Translations under genes and position numbers: made by a program | Part shown: one piece after another, positions 8,592 to 17,412 of the stretch | Numbering within the stretch: the stretch's first letter is position 1 | How the letters are laid out: every line of letters begins with the position of its first letter | Assembly (NCBI GenBank): GCA_902363675.1 | Contig: CABJAV010000003.1 | Coordinates: 124,001-188,000 of the forward strand | Direction of reading: 5' to 3' | Origin: Lachnospiraceae bacterium | GTDB lineage: Bacteria > Bacillota > Clostridia > Lachnospirales > Lachnospiraceae | Length of the DNA stretch: 64,000 nucleotides | The notes under the pieces: generated by a model | Seen by the model: the letters and a program-made list of their open reading frames with translations, nothing else | Database searches by the model: none | Told to the model about the DNA's origin: nothing

Positions 8592-9380
8592 TTACTTTCC
8601 TGTCTTCTCCTGATCTTCGCGGATCAATGTCCGCAGTGCCTCCACAGCGATTGAAATTGCAGCTTCTGTATCATGAACAATCGGGTTATCCATTCCACGC
8701 GCATTCCGCTCCTGATTTCCCATTACCAGTAAATCAGTTCCGCAGCGCACACCCAGATGTGCTGCCACAATAAACAGCGCCGCCGATTCCATCTCCGATG
8801 CCTTGCATCCCATACGTTTCCACGCTTCCCACTTATTGGTCAGTTCGTAGCTTACCGGCATCCGCTCCGGCTCATGCTGTCCGTAAAATGCATCTTTGCA
8901 CTGTACCACTCCCGTGTGGTATGTGTATCCAAGCTTACGGCTGGCCGCCACCAATGCGTTGGTGGTATCTAAATCTGCAACCGCCGGATATTCGATTGGC
9001 GCATATTCCTTGCTTGTCCCTTCCATGCGCACCGCTCCGGTTGCAACAACAATATCGCCGCCTTTTACATCAAGATCAATGCCACCGCAGGTTCCGACAC
9101 GGATAAAGGTGTCCGCCCCGCACAGTACCAGTTCTTCCATTGCAATCGATGCAGACGGACCTCCGATTCCTGTGGAAGTCACACTGACTTTGACTCCGTC
9201 AAGTTCTCCGGTATATGTCACAAATTCCCGGCTGTCTGCCACAAGATGTGCATTGTCAAAATGCTCCGCAATCTTTGCACAGCGCTTAGGATCCCCCGGC
9301 AAAATTACATAACGTCCCACATCTCCCGGACGTATCTGCAAATGATACTGTAAATCTTTTTCCCCCGAATAATTCTGCAT
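8592..9380 (-). CDS. udp: uridine phosphorylase
   Basis: A 262-residue member of the NP-I nucleoside phosphorylases. The order of motifs matches Udp rather than Deo[36 protein letters not shown] and SEMESAALF. It converts uridine (and often deoxyuridine) plus phosphate to uracil and (deoxy)ribose 1-phosphate. The start at 9380 follows a GAGGG site; the longer frame to 9521 has no site and unrelated sequence. It heads the udp-deoB-deoC operon and is divergent from a secreted RNase gene, which hints at RNA-derived nucleosides as the source of substrate. Confidence 0.9.
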   Translation of the reverse strand: MQNYSGEKDLQYHLQIRPGDVGRYVILPGDPKRCAKIAEHFDNAHLVADSREFVTYTGELDGVKVSVTSTGIGGPSASIAMEELVLCGADTFIRVGTCGGIDLDVKGGDIVVATGAVRMEGTSKEYAPIEYPAVADLDTTNALVAASRKLGYTYHTGVVQCKDAFYGQHEPERMPVSYELTNKWEAWKRMGCKASEMESAALFIVAAHLGVRCGTDLLVMGNQERNARGMDNPIVHDTEAAISIAVEALRTLIREDQEKTGK

Positions 9381-9583
9381 CGCTTTTCCCTCTCTTTCAC
9401 AAATGATCTGATATGCTATTCCCATGCACTTCGAAATAGTCGCTCTATGAGAAAAGTATACCACATCTACCTGCAAAGCAGTCCATTTTTTGTTACAATA
9501 ACAGTTAATTTTATTATGCATTTCTTCGATACATATGTTACAATATGTATAAATGTTTAAATTAATATCTGGAGGCTTTCTTT

Positions 9584-10255
9584 ATGAAACGTATAAAAAA
9601 ATATCTCTTTCTATTACTTACTGCAATCCTGCTTTTTGCGCAGCCGGTGCCTCAGGTACAGGCCTTTACGACAACTGCCGCAACCGGACAGGTCAAATTA
9701 AATAAAAAATCTTTAACGATTGCCTATACCAAGACAGCCAAATTAAAACTGAAAAATGCACCTGCAAAGGTTGCCTGGTATTCAAGCAACACAAAGATTG
9801 CATACTGCGATGCCGGAACCGTCGAAGCCCGTTCCGTAGGCAAAGTAAAGATCACTGCAAAATGCAGAGGTATATCCTATACCTGTACCGTCACGGTTAC
9901 TTCCGGAGAAAATGCCGGTTTAACTGAAAACGGGCGTTATACAAGCAAAAATAAAGTTGCTGCTTACATCCGCAGATATGGGAAACTTCCTTCCAATTTC
10001 ATCACTAAATCAGAAGCTTCTGAACTTGGATGGAATGGCGGATCATTATTGAAATATTCCAAATATGCCTGCATTGGCGGTAACATCTATCACGATTATG
10101 AAGGAGTTCTTCCAAAAGCTGCCGGCAGAAAATATTATGAATGTGACATTGATACGATGGGTGCTTTAAGCCGCGGTGCCAAAAGAATTATCTACTCGAA
10201 TGATGGACTGATCTATTATACCGACAACCATTACAATCATTTTAAGCAGTTGTAA
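9584..10255 (+). CDS. secreted barnase-like ribonuclease with N-terminal Ig-like domain
   Basis: A 223-residue exported protein. Residues 1-27 are a signal peptide ending in VQA. About 35-106 form a BIG2-like bacterial Ig fold, and about 115-223 match barnase (N1/T1-type RNase). All key barnase residues are kept: K134 (barnase K27), E186 (E73, general base), R197 and R201 (R83, R87) and H216 (H102, general acid). It should cleave single-stranded RNA after guanosine outside the cell. GGAGG precedes the ATG and a terminator follows. No barstar-like inhibitor gene is seen beside it or elsewhere in the window. It is divergent from udp-deoB-deoC. Confidence 0.9.
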   Translation: MKRIKKYLFLLLTAILLFAQPVPQVQAFTTTAATGQVKLNKKSLTIAYTKTAKLKLKNAPAKVAWYSSNTKIAYCDAGTVEARSVGKVKITAKCRGISYTCTVTVTSGENAGLTENGRYTSKNKVAAYIRRYGKLPSNFITKSEASELGWNGGSLLKYSKYACIGGNIYHDYEGVLPKAAGRKYYECDIDTMGALSRGAKRIIYSNDGLIYYTDNHYNHFKQL

Positions 10256-10272
10256 ATTCCAAAAGAGTACAT

Positions 10273-10318
10273 AAAAATACCGTAACTTCTTATTTTTCAG
10301 AGGTTACGGTATTTTTTT
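10273..10318 (+). terminator. terminator of the RNase gene (bidirectional)
   Basis: AAAAATACCGTAAC (10273-10286) pairs with GTTACGGTATTTTT (10303-10316), followed by more T. The A-run on the other side lets it also serve the convergent alcohol dehydrogenase operon. Confidence 0.9.
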
Positions 10319-10371
10319 AATTTAGATATTACAATTTTTTATAATCTTTCTGGCTCCTGCTTTGTCAATCA

Positions 10372-11511
10372 TCACAATGCCTTTTTATAAATCTCAGCGA
10401 TTTCCTCCTGTGAGAATACCACTGGATTATTTGCAATGCTATGCGCAGAAACTTTCATGCAGTTCTCTGCCATCCATGGAATGTCTTTCTCTTCAATTCC
10501 CAGATCAGACAATGTACAGGTAAGCTCGATATCCTCCAACAGTTCACGCACTTTTCCTGCCAGATCCTCCGCCTTTTCTCCACCAAACAATTTTGCAAGT
10601 TTTGCAAACTTCTCCGGCGCCCCCTGATAAGAATCTTCAATAATCGTTGGCGTCAGGGCCGCAAGTCCCTTTCCATGTACGACATCTTTCAATCCACTTG
10701 CCGGATGCTCCATACCATGTGCCAAAGTAACTCCGGTGGTATTGATCACCATGCCGCCGATCGTACTTGCCAGTGTGATTTTCTCCCAGCTGTCTTTGCT
10801 TCCGGTTCCTTTGTATACATCTACCAGATTGTGGGCAATCAGATCCACAGCATAAAGGCTTAATGCGTCCGTGAACGGCTGCGCAATCTTTGATGTATAT
10901 GATTCCATGTTGTGACACAATGCATCAAAACCTACGGATGCCAGTACATGCTTTGGCATCGTCATCATACACTCCGGATCCACGATGGACACTTTTGCTA
11001 CGATTGCATTACAGCGAAGTGATTTCTTGTCTCCATTGTCCGGATTGGTCAATACGGCAATACCATTTCCTTCTGATCCGGTACCACAGGTTGTCGGAAT
11101 CAGAATAATCGGGAGTGCTGTATCGCTGGCTTTTTTGCCAAAAATGTAATCACTCACATCGCCGTCATTCACTGCGAGGAATGCAATTGCCTTGGCACAA
11201 TCCATAATGCTTCCGCCACCGATGGCCACAACGACATCACAACCATTATCTTTTGCAAATGCGGCACCTTCCGCTGCCGTCGTGGTCAGCGGATTCTGCG
11301 CAACTTTATCAAACAGAACCGAATCGATTCCTTCTGCTTTGAGACTGTCTTTTACCTTGTCATAAAGTCCTGACTTTTTTGCACTGCTATGTCCTGTGAC
11401 AATCAATGCTTTCTTTCCATATGGTTTTGTCAGTTCTCCTGCTTTTGCTACTTTTCCGGAACCAAATTCAATGTTTACCGGAAGAAAATACTTAAATGCA
11501 ATATCACTCAT
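10372..11511 (-). CDS. iron-containing alcohol dehydrogenase (possibly 4-hydroxybutyrate dehydrogenase)
   Basis: A 379-residue group III alcohol dehydrogenase. The cofactor motif GGGSIMDCAK is at about 98-107 and the metal ligands are D196, H200, H265 and H279. It follows the aminotransferase gene with a 1-bp gap. Because that partner looks like a 4-aminobutyrate aminotransferase, the natural substrate may be succinate semialdehyde, reduced to 4-hydroxybutyrate. The family alone would equally allow butanol, propanediol or other alcohol dehydrogenases, so the substrate is inferred from context only. Confidence 0.85.
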   Translation of the reverse strand: MSDIAFKYFLPVNIEFGSGKVAKAGELTKPYGKKALIVTGHSSAKKSGLYDKVKDSLKAEGIDSVLFDKVAQNPLTTTAAEGAAFAKDNGCDVVVAIGGGSIMDCAKAIAFLAVNDGDVSDYIFGKKASDTALPIILIPTTCGTGSEGNGIAVLTNPDNGDKKSLRCNAIVAKVSIVDPECMMTMPKHVLASVGFDALCHNMESYTSKIAQPFTDALSLYAVDLIAHNLVDVYKGTGSKDSWEKITLASTIGGMVINTTGVTLAHGMEHPASGLKDVVHGKGLAALTPTIIEDSYQGAPEKFAKLAKLFGGEKAEDLAGKVRELLEDIELTCTLSDLGIEEKDIPWMAENCMKVSAHSIANNPVVFSQEEIAEIYKKAL

Positions 11512-11512
11512 T

Positions 11513-12871
11513 TTATCCCTCCATAGCAGTTACTACTGCTTTTTCAAAAATATCCAATCCTGCTGCAAGCTGCTCATCTGTAATTACCAGAGGAGCAAGG
11601 AAACGGATAACATTATTATAAACTCCTGCACCCTCTACAAGCAAGCCATTTTTTGCACACTCATTGATCACTGTTGCTGTAAGCTCCGGTGCCGGCTCCT
11701 TCGTCTCTTTATCTTTTACAAACTCAATACCGATCATTCCGCCAAGTCCACGGACATCTCCAACACAGTTATACTTTTCTTTCATAGCCAGATAACGCTC
11801 GGTCACTTTCTTTCCGATCTCACAGGAACGCTCTGCCAGATGGTCTCTCTCCATAATCTCGATGGTTTTTAACGCTGCCGCACAGGCCAGTGGGTTACCG
11901 CAGAATGTTCCACCGATGGTTCCCGGTGCAGCTGCCTCCATGATTTCTTTTCTTGCAACGATTGCGGAAAGCGGAACGCCAGCTGCAATGGATTTTGCTG
12001 TAGCAATAATATCCGGCTGTACGCCTGCCTCTTCCCAGTACATGCTCGCAAACATCCGTCCGGTTCTGCAGAATCCACTCTGTACCTCATCTGCAATAAG
12101 AAGAATGCCATTATCATCGCAAAGCCTGCGCACTGCCTTTACCCACTCGATTGGTGCCGGGATAAATCCTCCCTCACCCTGCAATGGCTCAACAACGATT
12201 GCTGCAATGGTATCGGCTGCCGCACACTGCTCAAAGACATCGGTCAGCGATTTCATATAGTAATCCAAAGCAGCATCCTGTGGCATTCCTTCCGGATTTC
12301 TATAATAGTATGGGAACTGTGCACGGAACACACCATTTGCAAGCTCGCCCATTCCCTTTGCATATGCTTTCTTAGATGTCATTGCCATGGTGTAATGGGT
12401 TCTTCCATGGAATGCTCCGGAAAATACAATAATATTTGGCCGTTTCGTGAAACTCTTTGCAATCTTAACTGCATTCTCATCTGCCTCTGCACCGCTGTTT
12501 GCGAAATATGCTTTTTTCTCGGTTCCCTTTACAGGAGCAATGCTGCAAAGCTTTTCTGCAAGTGATACATAGCCCTCATGAGTCACAACATTGAACATTC
12601 CATGGAAATATTTATCCGCCTGTGCTTTAACTGCCTCTACAACCTCTGGTTGTGAGAATCCAATGTTCAATACGCCGACACCACCGATCCAATCAAGGAA
12701 TTTGTTTCCATCGACATCCTCAATCATTGCTCCCTCCCCGCGATCGATTACAACAGGATAACCGCAGCGGATTGCGGATGGTACTACATTTTCTCTTCTT
12801 TTAATAATTTCTGTAGCCTTAGGTCCTGGTAATGTATCTGTAATAATTTTTGGTAAGTCTGTTCTTAACAT
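11513..12871 (-). CDS. gabT: class III aminotransferase, probably 4-aminobutyrate aminotransferase
   Basis: A 452-residue PLP enzyme of the ornithine/GABA aminotransferase group. The PLP lysine is K293 in ATAKSIAAG, the cofactor aspartate is D261 in ADEVQSGF, and NSGAEADENAVKIA near 125-138 binds phosphate. It would turn 4-aminobutyrate into succinate semialdehyde with 2-oxoglutarate. Ornithine or other omega-amino acid substrates cannot be excluded. GGGAGGA lies before the ATG. It is the first gene of a two-gene operon with the iron dehydrogenase, and the PucR-type regulator is divergent beyond a 715-bp spacer. Confidence 0.85.
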   Translation of the reverse strand: MLRTDLPKIITDTLPGPKATEIIKRRENVVPSAIRCGYPVVIDRGEGAMIEDVDGNKFLDWIGGVGVLNIGFSQPEVVEAVKAQADKYFHGMFNVVTHEGYVSLAEKLCSIAPVKGTEKKAYFANSGAEADENAVKIAKSFTKRPNIIVFSGAFHGRTHYTMAMTSKKAYAKGMGELANGVFRAQFPYYYRNPEGMPQDAALDYYMKSLTDVFEQCAAADTIAAIVVEPLQGEGGFIPAPIEWVKAVRRLCDDNGILLIADEVQSGFCRTGRMFASMYWEEAGVQPDIIATAKSIAAGVPLSAIVARKEIMEAAAPGTIGGTFCGNPLACAAALKTIEIMERDHLAERSCEIGKKVTERYLAMKEKYNCVGDVRGLGGMIGIEFVKDKETKEPAPELTATVINECAKNGLLVEGAGVYNNVIRFLAPLVITDEQLAAGLDIFEKAVVTAMEG

Positions 12872-12917
12872 TTATTCGTCCTCCCTGTCGTTCTGTGTTT
12901 TCGTTGCATATATAATT

Positions 12918-12932
12918 GCACAATTGTTGTGC
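12918..12932. promoter_or_regulatory. palindrome GCACAA-ttg-TTGTGC near the gabT start
   Basis: A perfect 6+3+6 palindrome lies about 50 bp before gabT, next to the minus-strand AT-rich stretch TTATATATG that may be the -10 element. A second palindrome, GTGCTG-t-CAGCAC, is at 12974-12986. Both are candidate sites for the divergent PucR-type regulator; this is inference. Confidence 0.4.
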
Positions 12933-12985
12933 GGTTTCCATAGGTCTGCGGCACAAAATACATGGTGTTCTTTGTGCTGTCAGCA

Positions 12986-13610
12986 CAGTTCTTTTCTTGA
13001 CAACAGCCATTTTTTCTTTCATACTCATGTTGTGTGCCGGAACTTCTACCGGCTGCGTCAGGCATGGCAGGGGCGGACCCGATGGTATTTTATTCCACGG
13101 TTTTAGACAGAATTACTGAAGTTTTCAGTAGCCTTCTCCTGCCTTAATTTTTGTGTCCGGGCAATGCTTCGACTGTTTCCGTGGCGTGTCGGTCTGCCGG
13201 GAACACGCTCACAATTTCTAGGTTGCCTAAGTGGGTATCCTCAGGAAGTCGATATGAGCCGCCACGGTCAAAACTCGCATCAGGTATTACGAAATTGCGT
13301 TATGCTGTGCTGCTCAGACATTTGCCCCAGTGGCGGCACGTTTCCTTCGAATACCCACTAAGGCAACCACGAAATCGTTCGGACGTGTCCCCGGCAGACT
13401 GACACGCCACGGAAACTGTTGAACTTTAAACGGACATAAATAATAGAAAGAGGCAGGAGGAGGTTACGAAAAATTCGTGATTCTGAATAACTAGTGGAAT
13501 AAAATACCATCGGGTCCACCCCTGCCATGCCTGACGCAACCGGTAGAAGTTCAAACATACAACATGAAATCGAAAGGAACTAAAAAATGGCTGTTTTCTT
13601 AAAAGAACTG
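12986..13610. repeat. long imperfect inverted repeat in the gabT/pucR spacer
   Basis: Two arms of roughly 280-300 bp face each other. The outer blocks 13026-13098 and 13494-13566 match at 67 of 73 positions with no gap. Inner blocks that also pair are about 13132-13143/13452-13463, a 33-bp block at about 13173-13205/13383-13415, an 18-bp block at about 13221-13238/13351-13368, and GCCGCCAC/GTGGCGGC around the loop near 13270-13325. Outside the 73-bp block the similarity continues to CAGTTCTTTT (12986) and AAAAGAACTG (13610), so the right arm includes the ribosome site and first eight codons of the PucR-type gene. No target-site duplication is evident. It could be an inverted duplication, a MITE-like element or a structured RNA. 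Confidence 0.85.
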
Positions 13611-14735
13611 TATCAAGCTACCAAAGACCTGTATCATCTGCATCTTTTGGCGGGCGCAGACGATCTGGACCACACAATCAACTGGGTATATATCTCCGAA
13701 GATATCACCACCTCCACCTTTTTAAATGGTGGTGAACTCATTATCACTACAGGTGTCACTTCCTCCGAAGACAAAGACTGGCTCAAGAAGTTTATTATAG
13801 AATTAATATCGCACAAAACAAGTGGTCTTATCATAAATACAGGAAAATACATCTTCGAAGATGATATCTCCGAGGAAATTTTGCGACTTTGTCATGAGCA
13901 TCATTTTCCACTTTTTACGATGCCGTGGGAAACAAAAATTTTTGATATTACGCACAATTACTACAATCGCATTTTTGAAGATGTGCGAAACAACGATAAA
14001 CTGACCGCAACTTTTGAAACAATTCTGTTCGAAGACCAAGTGTCCGAAAATGCTCTTTCCATTCTTACCGATGCCGGATTTATGGAAGACAATCTGCAAG
14101 TTCTGTATATTGATACAACACTTTCACAGAGTGCCTTGCGCCTTTTACACAGCGCATGCAAACGTTTCGGCAACTACCACATCTGCGCAGGAAAGGAAAG
14201 CACGATTGTGATTTTCTGTACCTCCATGCAGACTTCGACCGCCTGCCTGCAGATTCCAGCCTCTTTGCATGCACATTTTCCGGACCTGGGATTCCACAGT
14301 GGCTGTGGCAGTCTGTGCACGGACATAAAAAAACTGCGCACAGCTTACCTGCACGCAGTTTCCGCAGCACAAATGGCTGCATGTTCCAATGAACGCTTTT
14401 TCCATTATAATGATTTTGGATTTTATAAACTCCTGCTCGAAATTCAAGATACCGGTCTGATGAAGAACTACATCCGCGAATACCTTGGCACAGTCATGGA
14501 TTATGATCAAAAGCACCATACGATGTTAACAGAAACATTGCATGAATACCTACTATGCGGGGGCAGTGTACAATTAGTTGCGCAGCATATGTTCTGTCAC
14601 CGGAATACGATCAATTACCGCTTACGCATCTTAAAAGATGACCTTGGCTATTCGCTGGACGATGTCCAAACCCGCTTTGTCCTGCTGTCAGCGTATCAGC
14701 TCCACACCTTCTGTCAGCAGATTTTAAAGTTCTAA
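13587..14735 (+). CDS. PucR-family transcriptional regulator
   Basis: A 382-residue protein with a PucR N-terminal ligand domain (about 8-125, starting LKELYQATKDLYHLHLLAG) and a C-terminal PucR-type helix-turn-helix (GGSVQLVAQHMFCHRNTINY, about 327-346). Regulators of this type control purine, amino acid or polyamine/GABA use and usually respond to the pathway substrate. It is divergent from the gabT operon, so it is the likely activator of those genes. The ribosome site (AAAGGAAC) and first codons lie within the right arm of the long inverted repeat. The last 12 bases overlap the end of the convergent aldo/keto reductase gene. Confidence 0.85.
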   Translation: MAVFLKELYQATKDLYHLHLLAGADDLDHTINWVYISEDITTSTFLNGGELIITTGVTSSEDKDWLKKFIIELISHKTSGLIINTGKYIFEDDISEEILRLCHEHHFPLFTMPWETKIFDITHNYYNRIFEDVRNNDKLTATFETILFEDQVSENALSILTDAGFMEDNLQVLYIDTTLSQSALRLLHSACKRFGNYHICAGKESTIVIFCTSMQTSTACLQIPASLHAHFPDLGFHSGCGSLCTDIKKLRTAYLHAVSAAQMAACSNERFFHYNDFGFYKLLLEIQDTGLMKNYIREYLGTVMDYDQKHHTMLTETLHEYLLCGGSVQLVAQHMFCHRNTINYRLRILKDDLGYSLDDVQTRFVLLSAYQLHTFCQQILKF

Positions 14736-15719
14736 CGAGCATGCATCAATTTCACGCAGTTCTTCTTCCGTGAAATCTGCACTTCCAAGAACTTTGAGGT
14801 TTTCAAGAATTTGCTGCGGGCGGGAAGCTCCAATTAGTACGGATGTAACAACACCATCGCGAATTACCCATTTCAAGGCCATCTGTGCCAGGCTTTCTCC
14901 TCTGGCTGCTGCAATAGCATTCAACCGGCGGATGCTTGCCAGCCGTTCCTCGCTGAACTGATCCGCATGAAGGAAACGTCCGTCCGTATTCACACGGCTA
15001 TCCTTTGGAATCCCGTTTAAATAGCGGTCCGTGAGCATTCCCTGCGCCAACGGGCTATAAGAAATGATTCCTTTCTTCTGTTCGACCGCTGCCTGTTTCA
15101 ATCCGTTGCGCTCAATAGTACGGTTGAATATATTATAAGAATTCTGATTGATTACGAACGGGCAATGCAATTCTTCCAGTATCGCTGCCGCACGTTTCAT
15201 CGTCTCTCCATCATAATTTGACAGTCCCACATACAACGCTTTTCCGCTTTTTACAATCTGGTCCAATGCTCCCATCGTTTCCTCAAGCGGTGTCTCCGGA
15301 TCCATGCGGTGATGATAGAAAATATCCACATAATCCAATCCCATACGTTTCAGGCTCTGATCCAGACTTGCAATTAGATACTTGCGGCTTCCCCAGTCCC
15401 CATAAGGTCCCGGCCACATATCAAATCCGGCTTTCGTGCTGATAATCAGTTCATCCCTGTATGCGCCAAATTCTTCTCGAAGAATTTTTCCAAGATTTGC
15501 CTCTGCACTTCCCGGCTGTGGTCCATAATTGTTCGCCAGATCAAAATGTGTAATCCCATGATCAAACGCGGTAAAGCACATCTGCTTCATATTCTCATAG
15601 ACACCGGTATCTCCAAAATTGTGCCAGAATCCCAAAGAAACTTCCGGCAACTGTAATCCGCTGGCTCCGCAGCGGTGATATTTCATTGTCTCATAACGTG
15701 ACTGATTTGCCTGATACAT
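14724..15719 (-). CDS. aldo/keto reductase, YghZ-like
   Basis: A 331-residue aldo/keto reductase with the catalytic set visible: D and Y in THFDLANNYG, K in ISTKAGF and H in FYHHRMDP. The N-terminal MKYHRCGASGLQLPEVSLG and the overall length match the YghZ/GpR branch (reduction of L-glyceraldehyde 3-phosphate or methylglyoxal with NADPH). The start at 15719 was chosen because AAGGAG lies 7 bp before it; two upstream methionine codons are too close to or beyond the site. It is a single gene or is linked loosely with the transporter 31 bp upstream. Confidence 0.88.
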   Translation of the reverse strand: MYQANQSRYETMKYHRCGASGLQLPEVSLGFWHNFGDTGVYENMKQMCFTAFDHGITHFDLANNYGPQPGSAEANLGKILREEFGAYRDELIISTKAGFDMWPGPYGDWGSRKYLIASLDQSLKRMGLDYVDIFYHHRMDPETPLEETMGALDQIVKSGKALYVGLSNYDGETMKRAAAILEELHCPFVINQNSYNIFNRTIERNGLKQAAVEQKKGIISYSPLAQGMLTDRYLNGIPKDSRVNTDGRFLHADQFSEERLASIRRLNAIAAARGESLAQMALKWVIRDGVVTSVLIGASRPQQILENLKVLGSADFTEEELREIDACSLEL

Positions 15720-15750
15720 AAACATACTCCTTTCATGCAATAATTAAATT

Positions 15751-17127
15751 TTATTTTATAAAAAATTTATCATAAATACCGAATCCAAAGATAAACAAAA
15801 TGATCAGTGGCAAAATATAGGTGATGTATCCACGCATCCAATTTTGTATCTTCAGGCCTTTTCCGGTATTAGCTTCCTTCGTATAATTGTTCCATCCCCA
15901 GCCATATTTGCTGGTGCAAAAAAGCAGGTATACCAAAGACCCCAGTGGAAGGAACAGGTTGCTGACCAGAAAATCTTCCAGATCCAGAACCGTTCCACCA
16001 AAGACATTTAAACCGCTCCACTGCCACAAATTGTATCCAAGCACACATGGAAGTGACAATACCATGATCAGAATCAAATTTACGGCACAGGACTTTCCTC
16101 TGCTGCATCCGGTCAGTTCCATTCCACAGGAAATGATATTCTCAAATACGGCCAGAATTGTCGAAAAAGCTGCAAAGAACATAAACAGGAAAAACAGGCT
16201 TCCCCACAATCTTCCCAATGGAATATGATTAAAAATATTTGGCAAAGTAATAAAAATCAGGCTTGGTCCGGATGTCTGATCTACATGGAAGGTAAAACAT
16301 GCCGGAAAAATAATCAGACCTGCCGTAATCGCTACAAATGTATCAAGCACAGCTATATTTAAAGATTCTCCCAGCAACGAGCGCTCCTTGCCAATATAAC
16401 TTCCAAATATCGCCATCGCTCCAATACCCAGACTCAATGTGAAAAATGCCTGATTCATAGCTGCTGTGATTGTTTTCACAATTCCGATTTCTTTCATGCG
16501 TGCAAAATCCGGAAGCAGATAAAAGGACAGACCTTCTTTTGCGCCATCCATAAAGAAACTGTTGATGGCAAGCACTATCATAATGCAAAGCAACGCGGTC
16601 ATCATTACCTTTGTCACCTTCTCAAGCCCATTCTGCAGACCTCGCGAACACACAAACACGCCTGCGCATACCACAACAATCATCCAGAATCCCATGATCT
16701 GTGGCTTTCCTAACATCTCCGTAAACTGATCCGATACGCCCTGTGCATCCAGTCCCTCGAACTGTCCTCTCACACTGAGATAAAAATAATGAAGCATCCA
16801 GCCGGTTACTGTGGTATAAAACATCATCAGCAGATAACATCCGATCAATGTTATATAACCATGGATATGCCATTTCTGTCCCGGCTTTTCCAATGCCTGA
16901 TATGCCTTAACCGGACTCTTCTGGCTGGCACGCCCTACCGCAAACTCCATGGTCATGATTGGAAGTCCCAAAAGCAACAGAAACAGGAGATAAAACAGCA
17001 CAAATGCGCCGCCACCTCCCTGGCCTGCTGCGTATGGAAATTTCCACACATTTCCTATTCCGATGGCACATCCTGATGAAAGCAGGATAAATCCTAATCG
17101 TGATTTAAGTTTTTCTCTTTCGTTCAT
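15751..17127 (-). CDS. sodium-dependent transporter, NSS (SNF) family
   Basis: A 458-residue membrane protein with about eleven or twelve hydrophobic segments. The family hallmark GCAIGIGNVWKFPY at about 19-32, followed by a glycine-rich turn, forms the sodium and substrate sites in LeuT-like proteins. Bacterial members import amino acids with sodium. The exact substrate is not readable. It ends 31 bp before the aldo/keto reductase start, so the two may share a transcript. Confidence 0.9.
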   Translation of the reverse strand: MNEREKLKSRLGFILLSSGCAIGIGNVWKFPYAAGQGGGGAFVLFYLLFLLLLGLPIMTMEFAVGRASQKSPVKAYQALEKPGQKWHIHGYITLIGCYLLMMFYTTVTGWMLHYFYLSVRGQFEGLDAQGVSDQFTEMLGKPQIMGFWMIVVVCAGVFVCSRGLQNGLEKVTKVMMTALLCIMIVLAINSFFMDGAKEGLSFYLLPDFARMKEIGIVKTITAAMNQAFFTLSLGIGAMAIFGSYIGKERSLLGESLNIAVLDTFVAITAGLIIFPACFTFHVDQTSGPSLIFITLPNIFNHIPLGRLWGSLFFLFMFFAAFSTILAVFENIISCGMELTGCSRGKSCAVNLILIMVLSLPCVLGYNLWQWSGLNVFGGTVLDLEDFLVSNLFLPLGSLVYLLFCTSKYGWGWNNYTKEANTGKGLKIQNWMRGYITYILPLIILFIFGFGIYDKFFIK

Positions 17128-17178
17128 ACAATAAAATCCCCTCTCGTTTGATCAACTACTATCAAGTTTATTGGCATC

Positions 17179-17403
17179 ATGAAAAAAATAGTACGTGATT
17201 CAGAAGAAAATCTCCATGTATCAATCACGGAAGATTTCCGCTATTTCGTGTGCAATTTCTATACAGAAGCCGTAGCCGGGATGCTCATTAATCTGTTCCA
17301 GCATCCAGACATCTGTGAGTGCGCCAAAACCTATGAATATTTTCTGTCATACTGCATAATTCACTTCCGGCTGTATTGCTGTCACAGGGAAATCCTTCTT
17401 TAA
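17179..17403 (+). pseudogene. possible remnant of a TetR-family regulator (C-terminal part)
   Basis: The 74 codons include FYTEAVAGMLINLFQHPDIC, which resembles the last helices of the ligand domain of TetR/AcrR regulators. No DNA-binding domain, ribosome site or upstream portion is present. It is divergent from the NSS transporter, where such a regulator could once have stood. It may instead be a chance frame; the call rests on weak similarity only. Confidence 0.3.
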
Positions 17404-17412
17404 ATTAAAGTC

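Noticed and set aside
12819..13028. Short minus-strand ORF beginning like the PucR-type gene (MAVVKKRT)
   Set aside because: Only the first codons resemble the regulator, by inverted duplication of its start. The rest is unrelated and overlaps gabT.
13151..13402. Short ORFs inside the 13-kb inverted repeat
   Set aside because: They run through pairing arms in several frames, lack ribosome sites and have no recognisable domains. They are by-products of the repeat.
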